Shown in pieces: positions 57,080 to 64,000 of a DNA stretch of 64,000 bases. Source of the DNA: Cladochytrium replicatum (lineage: Eukaryota; Chytridiomycota; Chytridiomycetes; Cladochytriales; Cladochytriaceae). The stretch lies in the NCBI GenBank assembly GCA_025526935.1, contig JAHLKD010000012.1:645120-709119 (forward strand), given 5' to 3'. Made by a program: the position numbers and the translations under genes. Within the stretch, counting starts at the first letter, position 1. Every line of letters starts with the position of its first letter. The notes beneath the pieces are model-generated. The model worked only from the letters and a program-made list of their open reading frames with translations, did not search any database and had not been told where the DNA came from.

Positions 57080-59310
57080 TCCTCCTCAGTCAAAGAATCT
57101 CCGCTCGCTACACTACTGCTGAAAATCGTGTAAGATGAGGAAGTGGTAGCTGGAGCACCACTACTATTGTCTCTCCGATTCCGATAATTGGGGCAGTCCA
57201 GTCTATAATGCTTAGCTCCTTTGCAAGCAGCGTTTCGACATGGGAAAGGACTGGGATTTGCTTTTCGCCACGCAGGATCTTCAACCTTCACTTTGAACTC
57301 TTCTGCTGGCAGAAAGGGGCGTTTTGACTTTTCGGACGGTTCTTTTTTAGGCTTTTGTTGAGATGATGATGGTCGCTGATTCTCAACTGAGTCATTTTTG
57401 ACATTGGGATCCTTTGCTGTTTTTATCCACTTAGCATGTGCATCAGCGAAAGGGTTTGACTTCAGGTAAGAAAACTTCTTAGCACACCAAACTCCAAATA
57501 TATCCAAGTTTGTTACAACAGTGCGACTTGGATATGGTGTAGCCAATTTGGACCTTTCTTGGTCCCATGATTCCCGAACTGTTGATGGAAAAGCTGAATG
57601 GTCCACAATACGTTGAATCAAGGTGTTCTCTGAGATGCTTCCTGTTGGCGAACTTTTGGCAAGTTGGTTAAGACGTGACATTTCATTTAACAGCTGATCC
57701 AATGATGGGAATGATTCAATAGGCAAAAATTCCAAAGTTTGCCTGGCGTGGATCAAGAAATCTGGGGAGCGGAAGCGACCAATCAAAGCTTCCTTCAACT
57801 TTTCCAAATCCTGAACACGCTCACGCCTCCACTGTTCATCACGATCGTCCCACCAGCGTGACACTGCAGAATTATCTTTGAACCGTAGCACCATAGCTTG
57901 AGCTTGCATTGGTTCTGTCCAAGCTTGACTAATTGCAACTTTTGTCACTGCTTTGAAAAACTTCCCTAACTCATTTGAGCTGGCATCATCAGCCTGGCCT
58001 GAAGAAGAAGTCCCAGCAAAAAGAGGTATGCTGTTTAGAGCATTCTGGTCTAACTTCTCTGATCGTTTGGTGAGAAGCCCAGTTTGTTGGAGTGCTGAAA
58101 CAATTTCCAGTCCAATGTTTCCCTGTGGAGGGGAAGATTGGCCAACTGGAAAGCTCTGGAAAACATCCGCTGTAGGTCCATGATAATCACTAGTTCCAAG
58201 TGTTTTCACTGTTGGTACAGCTGCATCTTTCAAAACAAATTGGGCAGATGGTAAAACTGGGGAAGCTTGTTGTGATGCCGAGTCCTTTGGTCCAAGCTCT
58301 TGCATATCAGAGTGCTGATCGTCAGATGATGATGACACTGCAAGTAATGCTCGAATCTGATCACGATCCCTCTTCAATCTGTCACATTCAGCAATTGATA
58401 AATCCAAAGCTTCACGCAATTTGTGGTTGGCCCTGCATTCTGCTCGCCACAGACCACAAAATCGATCTGCCAATGTTGGAGGTCCATTTTCGTTTTGTGA
58501 AGAGACCTCGCTCCCACGCCCGCTCTGCTGCGCCATTTCGCCGTCGGGTATGTTGGCGCGATCCAAACGAGTGCGAAGACTGGCTCCGGCAGCCTTCACT
58601 GAGGCCAATTCCGCCTCTACCAGTTCGGCCTCGATGCGGAGTTGGCTGGCAAGCTCTTGGGACACCTTCAACTGCTTCTCCAAGTCATCCAGAGCTGAAA
58701 CTCGCTTTGCCTCCACCGATCGAGCCGTCTCTAGCTCCGCTGCAGCACTGGCTGCCTTGCGCCGTGCTTCCGCTGCATTCTCCTGTGCAACGCGAAGCTC
58801 TCGACAAGCACTAGCCAGTTCCTGCTGCAGGTCTGCCAAGTTTTGGCCAATTCCATCATGGTTCGATAAATCGGCATCCCAAAAATCGGTCTGGGTCTGG
58901 GAATCAGTCCAACGCTTCTCTCCATCGTCCTCGACATCAGGAACATCAATGGGATCAAGCTGATCCGTCGCCAGAACCAAGTTATCCGCAAGCGCCGAGC
59001 ACTGCATCACAAGTGCATCGTTCTCGATTTCAAGCTGCTCGAGCGATACGGCCGATTCAGCGCGTCCCTCTTCACGCGCACGGTTTAGCAATTCCACAAG
59101 TGCATTCGGGACAGCGATCTGGCCAGATCCAATACTGGCCAAAAATCCAGCAACGTCCTCCAATGAATACATCAACAAAAACGCATTCCTCCACGCATTG
59201 CGAGGTTCCCCCAAGCGCTCCGCAAGATGCCGCAATCGTTCCCGAGGTTCCAAAGGCTGTCCAACATGAGCCCTCGCCAAGCGATCCTGAACCCTCGAAG
59301 TTGTCGACAT
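57070..59310 (-). CDS. Gag protein of the Ty3/gypsy element
   Basis: ATG 59310 gives 746 aa. It has a long coiled coil (Ala/Glu/Lys-rich heptads, roughly residues 100-260), then a capsid-like region with WWDDRDEQWRRERVQDLEKL and FRSPDFLIHARQ, and near the C-terminus a zinc-knuckle variant C-x4-C-x4-H-x4-C (CRNAACKGAKHYRLDC) instead of the usual CX2C. The frame extends upstream to a GTG start in the leader, but ATG 59310 is the first Met and leaves about 150 bp of leader to the LTR. The stop TGA (57070-57072) directly follows the presumed frameshift site. Confidence 0.85.
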   Translation of the reverse strand: MSTTSRVQDRLARAHVGQPLEPRERLRHLAERLGEPRNAWRNAFLLMYSLEDVAGFLASIGSGQIAVPNALVELLNRAREEGRAESAVSLEQLEIENDALVMQCSALADNLVLATDQLDPIDVPDVEDDGEKRWTDSQTQTDFWDADLSNHDGIGQNLADLQQELASACRELRVAQENAAEARRKAASAAAELETARSVEAKRVSALDDLEKQLKVSQELASQLRIEAELVEAELASVKAAGASLRTRLDRANIPDGEMAQQSGRGSEVSSQNENGPPTLADRFCGLWRAECRANHKLREALDLSIAECDRLKRDRDQIRALLAVSSSSDDQHSDMQELGPKDSASQQASPVLPSAQFVLKDAAVPTVKTLGTSDYHGPTADVFQSFPVGQSSPPQGNIGLEIVSALQQTGLLTKRSEKLDQNALNSIPLFAGTSSSGQADDASSNELGKFFKAVTKVAISQAWTEPMQAQAMVLRFKDNSAVSRWWDDRDEQWRRERVQDLEKLKEALIGRFRSPDFLIHARQTLEFLPIESFPSLDQLLNEMSRLNQLAKSSPTGSISENTLIQRIVDHSAFPSTVRESWDQERSKLATPYPSRTVVTNLDIFGVWCAKKFSYLKSNPFADAHAKWIKTAKDPNVKNDSVENQRPSSSQQKPKKEPSEKSKRPFLPAEEFKVKVEDPAWRKANPSPFPCRNAACKGAKHYRLDCPNYRNRRDNSSGAPATTSSSYTIFSSSVASGDSLTEEDFY
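57073..57079 (-). promoter_or_regulatory. Putative -1 programmed frameshift site between gag and pol
   Basis: TTTTTAC immediately before the gag stop. P-site re-pairing on UUU by one base to the left moves the ribosome into the pol frame, which is open for only 15 nt before the shift and then for the whole pol. The A-site codon does not re-pair perfectly, so it is a P-site slip model rather than a canonical heptamer. Confidence 0.5.
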
Positions 59311-59458
59311 ATTGTGCTCAGAAAAATGCGTAAAATAATCGAAACTGATCGCCCGTAATTCTGAGTAATCAGGGAAGTGTTTGTGTAGCCGGTAATACGT
59401 TCCTGAGTAAACGCACAAAAAGGTCCAAAAATGGTGGGTCCTGGATGAAACCACCACC

Positions 59459-60353
59459 TGTTAAAAACCAAGGGCTTCTCCTGGCAGCGGTAGGGCGTGT
59501 TTAGCTGTACTTTAGCTAGCACAACAGCTCCAGGTTCCGTCTCTTGGCCCAGTTGAATATGGGGTAAATGATAAAGCAAATTCCCTTGTTGCACACAAGC
59601 ACTCTGTGGCTAATACAAATCAAGGCTGGGTGTTAAAAACCAAGGGCTTCTCCTGGCAGCGGTAGGGCGTGTTTAGCTGTACTTTAGCTAGCACAACAGC
59701 TCCAGGTTCCGTCTCTTGGCCCAGTTGAATATGGGGTGATGATAAAGCAAATTCCCTTGTTGCACACAAGCACTCTGTGGCTAATACAAATCAAGGCTGG
59801 GATTGCTAACCAGGAAGACTGTGGTGTGTGAGTGTTTGGTTTGTTCCACTGTCTCCTTTATTTATACCTGTGGTGTGTGAGTGTTTGGTTTGTTCCACTG
59901 TCTCAAGGAACCAGCCACCCTCACACCGCAATAAATATTCCCACACAGAAGAATATTCAACAATTACAATAAAGAAAATAAACAGCATGACTGCCCAAAA
60001 CATAAATCGAGCAATAGCATAAAAACTTCTCAAGCCCAAGAGAAAAGCCTATTGCACAAAACAATGGGTAAGCCCTCCAAGGGTACACAGAATTTAACAC
60101 TGGGATTGCTAACCAGGAAGACTGTGGTGTGTGAGTGTTTGGTTTGTTCCACTGTCTCAAGGAACCAGCCACCCTCACACCGCAATAAATATTCCCACAC
60201 AGAAGAATATTCAACAATTACAATAAAGAAAATAAACAGCATGACTGCCCAAAACATAAATCGAGCAATAGCATAAAAACTTCTCAAGCCCAAGAGAAAA
60301 GCCTATTGCACAAAACAATGGGTAAGCCCTCCAAGGGTACACAGAATTTAACA
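59459..60353 (-). repeat. 5' LTR of the Ty3/gypsy element, interrupted by a nested LTR
   Basis: Outer LTR segments 59459-59630 and 60105-60353 (to TTTAACA). It resembles the 3' LTR except for a missing 49-bp repeat unit. It is split after GGCTGGG by the nested LTR. Confidence 0.95.
59631..60099 (-). mobile_element. Nested solo LTR inside the 5' LTR
   Basis: A complete 469-bp LTR (TGTTAAAA...TTTAACA) with its own 5-bp TSD CTGGG (59626-59630 and 60100-60104). It differs from the 3' LTR by a one-base deletion (GGGGTGATG against GGGGTAAATG region). This is a second insertion of the same family with loss of its internal part by LTR recombination. Confidence 0.95.
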
Positions 60354-61126
60354 GCATCCATGATCTGAGAAAGTTTCGGACAGCAGAGTAACATCTTCTT
60401 GAAGCTGAAAAAGACCACGGCAAATTCGAGCAAGCTCTGTAAACTTTTCCGTATTTTGTAGATATAGGAAGAGAAGGGACTTCATCGCGTATGCTGCATG
60501 ACAATGGGTGGATGTGGCACGAAGTAGGCAATCTTTTTCAAGTAAAGGCACAGAATTTCCCTCCTGTACGTTAAAAGACGGACCAATTTAGCCTGAACCG
60601 CGAACCAATTCAGACTCAGTCAACTCAGACGGCGCAATGTCCGAGGAAGATGGATAGGGTCTGACATGGATTGCATCTGCACAGTGTAGAAGTTGATTTG
60701 GGTTCGGGTGAATGTAGTGGAAACACGGCAGTTTCAATGTGGAGTAGCTGTTCTTCTGTCCTTGCTCTTGCACCCGTATGTGTTCCAACCCGTCACTGAG
60801 CCATGTGGCTTGGCTTTTTCGAGGTCCGTACCTCGCAAACTTCGGAGTTGGTTTCCGGCTCAACCGTACCCGTCCGCCTCTGGCACTCCTTACAACGCTA
60901 ATAGAGGATGTGCACCGCTATTGGTGTGCCAAGTTTGGCAAGCTGAAACAGATGCACAACGATTCCACTTTGAGGGTCACGTGCATTTGCGAGTTCCGTA
61001 CCTCGACAACACACGACCTATTGCAATCAATTACTAATCGCACTTAATCGCTCTATCAGGGGTTCGAACCTGCGTCCTTTTGCTTACAGCGCTGCGCCAT
61101 AACCAATTGAGCTAATAGAGCTGATC
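60354..61126. repeat. Compound repeat, copy 3, middle part
   Basis: Resumes at GCATCCATGATCTGAG and runs through the same body as copy 2 (44285-45065), including the CGAGGT...ACCTCG palindromes and the tRNA-like sequence. Confidence 0.85.
61050..61121 (-). tRNA. Degenerate tRNA-like sequence (second copy)
   Basis: Same 72-nt sequence as at 44987-45058 on the minus strand, with intact acceptor stem and A and B boxes. Presumed pseudo-tRNA. Confidence 0.45.
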
Positions 61127-61860
61127 AAAACTTTTAGGTTTCTTGCTTCTATTTCGGCATATAAGTCGCACACTCCATCGCCATCTTGTGAGGCCATTTG
61201 GTTTTGTGTTTTGTTATGCATTGCATGTTCAAAATAAATATTGTTAACAAAAAAATTGGCCCTAATTGCCATTGATTATTTTGTGACATTTCAATTGTCT
61301 ATTGCAATCTATGAATTGTTCACGTTCCTTTATTTATTGTTCATTGTTCATCATTAACAATCGATTTCTATTTTTCCTCCATCAACATTAACTATTGACT
61401 TCTATTCTTCCTCCTCTATTGTATACTCCTTAATGTTCTTGCGCAATTGCCCATCATTATTTTGTACGATTTCAATCGTCTAGTAATCTATGAATTGTTC
61501 ATCTTCCTATGTTAATTGTTCATTGTTCATCATTAACTATTGACTTCTATTCTTCCTCCATTATCTTTAATTTCGTAAACTGCCTATCATTTACTCCTTA
61601 ATGTTCCTTCTCAATTGCCAATCATTATTTTGTACGATTTTGATTGTCTATTGTAATCTATGAATTGTTCACCTTCCTATGTTAATTGTTCATTGTTCAT
61701 CATTAACTATTGATTTCCATTTTTCCTCCATCATCTTTAATTTCGTAAACTGTCTATCGTATACTCGTTAATGTTCTTTCACAATTGCCAATCATTATTT
61801 TGTACGATTTCAATTGTCTATTGTAATCTATCAATTGTTCACCTTCCTATTATCATCTAA
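61127..61860. repeat. Compound repeat copy 3, right part: empty sites and AT-rich satellite
   Basis: Contains the uninterrupted pre-insertion site of SINE and LINE (61120-61154), then AT-rich satellite with about 170-bp period (TTGTACGATTT words near 61459, 61627 and 61796). Confidence 0.8.
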
Positions 61861-62616
61861 TATTATCTAAACATAAACATGTTACATATATCGATATACC
61901 TCTATCTCTTCTTTCTATGGTTGCTGGATATATTAAGTCTTCTTCTATCTCTTATATATTTTGGCTTAAGGTAAATCTCAATTATTTTGTAGCATAAAGT
62001 AATACTATAGCTTTTTTATAAGTCTTCTTAATATACTTTTTTACTAGATTCTTCTGTTTTATTTTCTTGTATTTCTTACCCCTTTGGAGGTCCTAAAAGA
62101 AAAGGCGAATAATAAATCGGATAGATACTAACGAAGAATGCCAAGATATAAGTGGATATTATAAATAATAAAGAAGATTCAATGAAGGTAGAATTATTAG
62201 TTCAAAGACAAATTGAGGATATATACCTAAAAATAGTGTTAAAATCTAAAGTATTAATATACTATTAATTTCTATTTTAGTTAAATCATTATATAAAACA
62301 GGCTAATAAGTAGAGAAGGTACCATAAGTAATTTTATGGAAATGCCATAAAGTAGCTAAGGGAGTTAATAATATTGCTAATGATGCAAATAATGCTATAA
62401 AAGGATTTGAATAAAATGTACCTAAGAATGTTAAAAATTCACTAATGAAACCACTAGTTCCTGGTACTGCACTATTAGCTAACATAAATATTAAATATAT
62501 AGTAGAGAATATAGGTAATATGGTTGCTAAACCACGATAATAAATTAATGTACGTGTATGATAACGATCATAAAGAACACCAATAAGTAAGAATGAAGAA
62601 TCCTATTTAAGTCCCT
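61861..62616 (-). other. Nuclear mitochondrial DNA insertion (NUMT)
   Basis: Strongly AT-rich, unlike the flanks, with a GC-rich cluster (CCCCTTTGGAGGTCC near 62079) typical of fungal mtDNA. Contains the 3' half of nad4 on the minus strand and downstream mitochondrial spacer. It abuts compound repeat copy 4 at 62616/62617. The left boundary is approximate. Confidence 0.9.
62159..62606 (-). pseudogene. nad4: nad4 fragment (mitochondrial NADH dehydrogenase subunit 4, C-terminal part)
   Basis: About 149 codons to a TAA at 62159-62161. Recognised segments: LLIGVLYDRYHTR, LANSAVPGTSGFISEF and, at the end, LFLGIYPQFVFE. Two in-frame TAG codons occur (one after FSTY, one before ILTLFLGIYP), both where homologues carry hydrophobic residues; Leu fits. 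Complex I proton-pumping subunit in mitochondria; here a truncated, non-expressed nuclear copy. Confidence 0.9.
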
Positions 62617-63240
62617 AACAGTTATTCCAAGCCGGAATGTTAATAACATTCGGACGGACCGTCCGACGCGAATTTATTAAATGCGGACGGACCGTCCAGC
62701 TCGAGTTTATCAGCCACAGACGGACCGTCCAACACGTTTTTATTAGCCACGGACGGACCGTCCAAGGTGTTTTTATTAGGCGCGGATGGACCGTCCAACC
62801 CATTTTTATTAACCATGGACGGACCTTCCAGATGCAATTTATTCTGCTTCAACTGTAATTCATGCTATCTCAATCTCTCTTGTAGGTGGATTTTTCACTA
62901 AGTCTTTTCATTTCATGGGTTAGGCGATGATGCTGTTGGGAGAGACTCCTTTGATTTCGTGGGCTAGAGCATGCTACTGGTGTAGAGAACTGATTCTTTG
63001 TATTTGTTTGTCCAAAATCTCCACCAACCATACACCTTGATAACAAGCTTCTCTGCCACCCCGGGGGTTATCAGGGCAAGACCTGGCCACAGGGTCTTCC
63101 TGCTATAGATAGTGGATCTCAACTTCCTCTCCGGCCATACCACAGCTTCTACCGCTGCTATTAGTGCAACTTCCACTCTCGTCAAAGCTAGTCAACAATC
63201 TGAAGTATGCTCTCACACGGTACAGTATACACTAGGTGCT
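62617..63240. repeat. Compound repeat, copy 4
   Basis: Begins TAACAGTTATTCCAAGCC with six 33-bp units (62653-62830), then body that matches copy 1's right half and ends ...CACTAGGTGCTCAT at 63243. Confidence 0.85.
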
Positions 63241-63438
63241 CATAGTCCTACCGTTAGATGCAATCTAGCAGCAGGGATGTTTCTGCAATGGACTGCAATG
63301 AGTTTGTTCAACCAGGTATCACTGAAACCACTCCTAAATCTGCCCCTGGTGAGCTTCTCACTACATGTGAACATACCCAATCTCGACCTTTCTCACTAAA
63401 GGGCTCATGTTTTTTGAGTAGCCGGGCCAATCTCGATC

Positions 63439-64000
63439 ATGTCCATGTTAGACCAGCTGAGCAACCGCATCAAGGAACCCAGGATGGAGTGGATCACCAG
63501 GGAAGATGGCATGCTCGTGTGCACGCTTTGCACTGGCAAGGACCACAGGGAATACAAGGAGAGAGATGCTTTGAGGAAGCATTGTCGAGCTTCCCATCCC
63601 GCCAAGGAAGGGCTGGGCACCAATCCTAGAGTTCATACAGAGGAGTTCCTACGCGACGCGTTCGAGGTTGCGGGCCTCCCGGCTGCTGGCCAAGAAGGGG
63701 TTGACATGGTTCTTCGCATTCTGCAAGGCACTGTCAAGAGAGATAAGAACAGCCTCAACAATGACAGTTACGAAGAGGACCTCGCCAACGTACGTGTAGC
63801 ACCCCTTCACAATGAGAACCCTGTGAACAACCCTCTGATTCAGAGCGCCATAGCTACAGGAAACCTTAGGCGTAAGCTTCCTTCATCAGGACTGCTGAAA
63901 GCATCTCACCTCTATCATTTCCTATCCTCCAGGCATAGCCTTGGATTTCTTCATAGCAGAAGAGTTTGGTGTGCTGGTTTGTATCAGCTGTGGCATTCTC
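63439..64000 (+). CDS. Zinc-finger protein gene, truncated by the window edge
   Basis: ATG 63439 (stop TGA upstream at 63415) opens a frame with CTLCTGKDHREYKERDALRKHCRASHP, a C2H2-type finger with a long loop. A likely intron (GTAAGC at 63871 to TCCTCCAG near 63932) leads to a second CxxC motif, EEFGVLVCISCGIL, at the edge. This second motif is of the kind seen at the N-terminus of fungal mobile-element- or telomere-linked helicase-type proteins, but the rest is outside the window and the assignment is open. Sits beside the repeat block. Confidence 0.55.
   Translation, partial: MSMLDQLSNRIKEPRMEWITREDGMLVCTLCTGKDHREYKERDALRKHCRASHPAKEGLGTNPRVHTEEFLRDAFEVAGLPAAGQEGVDMVLRILQGTVKRDKNSLNNDSYEEDLANVRVAPLHNENPVNNPLIQSAIATGNLRRKLPSSGLLKASHLYHFLSSRHSLGFLHSRRVWCAGLYQLWHS

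Larger units (their letters stand above)
51629..60353 (-). mobile_element. Complete Ty3/gypsy LTR retrotransposon (chromovirus)
   Basis: Transcribed on the minus strand: 5' LTR at the right (59459-59630 plus 60105-60353, split by a nested LTR), gag, pol, 3' LTR at the left (51629-52098). LTRs start TG and end CA. The target-site duplication is GCATC (51624-51628 and 60354-60358). Internal gag and pol are uninterrupted. A purine-rich CGAGGGGGCACC borders the 3' LTR as polypurine tract. The large size comes from an 8-kb body with a pol of over 1,600 residues. Intact coding and high LTR identity imply recent insertion. Confidence 0.97.

Noticed and set aside
62303-62485. A 60-aa nuclear membrane protein
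   Set aside because: It is part of the nad4 fragment of the NUMT, cut by mitochondrial TAG codons under the standard code.

Overview
The window looks like nuclear DNA of an early-diverging zoosporic fungus, most likely a chytrid. Four observations point there: compact genes with many short GT-AG introns (mostly 45-140 bp); a tandem family of secreted M36 fungalysins; a decayed ankyrin fragment with the W-K-S-G-L-E-L spacing I associate with chytrid ankyrin proteins; and a nuclear copy of mitochondrial nad4 that reads through two in-frame TAG codons where Leu fits, as expected from chytrid mitochondrial codes with UAG=Leu. Species cannot be named from sequence alone.

Layout, left part (1-40.5 kb, gene dense). 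An AT-hook protein runs off the left edge (minus strand, 1-3043). Three tandem fungalysin metalloprotease genes with identical four-exon architecture follow (3960-6115, 6900-9036, 9594-11751). Next come a small BPI/LBP-like lipid-binding protein, a SAM-methyltransferase-like protein, a decayed ankyrin fragment, an uncertain gene near 15-16 kb, a NELF-A-like candidate (16397-18933), a small Ser/Thr-rich protein, a three-finger C2H2 transcription factor (20881-24571), nuclear 5'-3' exoribonuclease Rat1/Xrn2 with an unusual Gly/Tyr/Arg-rich tail (25046-29416), a GABA/choline-type permease, a copper amine oxidase (31857-34325), and a very large flavohaemoprotein fusing an indoleamine-dioxygenase-like domain, a P450-reductase-like FAD/NADPH module and cytochrome b5 (34667-40451).

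Right part (41-63.2 kb, repeat rich). Four copies of a compound repeat start with an array of 33-bp units centred on the palindrome GGACGGACCGTCC. Two of them (43735-51070 and 51071-61860) are adjacent near-identical duplicates, and each has received different insertions. The first holds a tRNA-headed SINE and a roughly 5-kb LINE that share a 3' end. The second holds a complete Ty3/gypsy chromovirus (51629-60353), whose own LTR carries a nested solo LTR. Because the duplicates act as empty-site controls, target-site duplications and insertion order can be read directly. A nuclear mitochondrial insertion (about 61.86-62.6 kb) separates the second duplicate from the fourth copy. The window ends inside a gene with a C2H2-like zinc finger (63439 onward).

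Functionally, the left part is a mix of secreted proteolysis (fungalysins), amine and amino-acid uptake and oxidation (permease next to amine oxidase next to the redox fusion protein), and nuclear RNA/transcription functions. The right part is a transposon-rich block, possibly subtelomeric. Splice junctions were inferred by eye from GT-AG signals, reading frame and family conservation.
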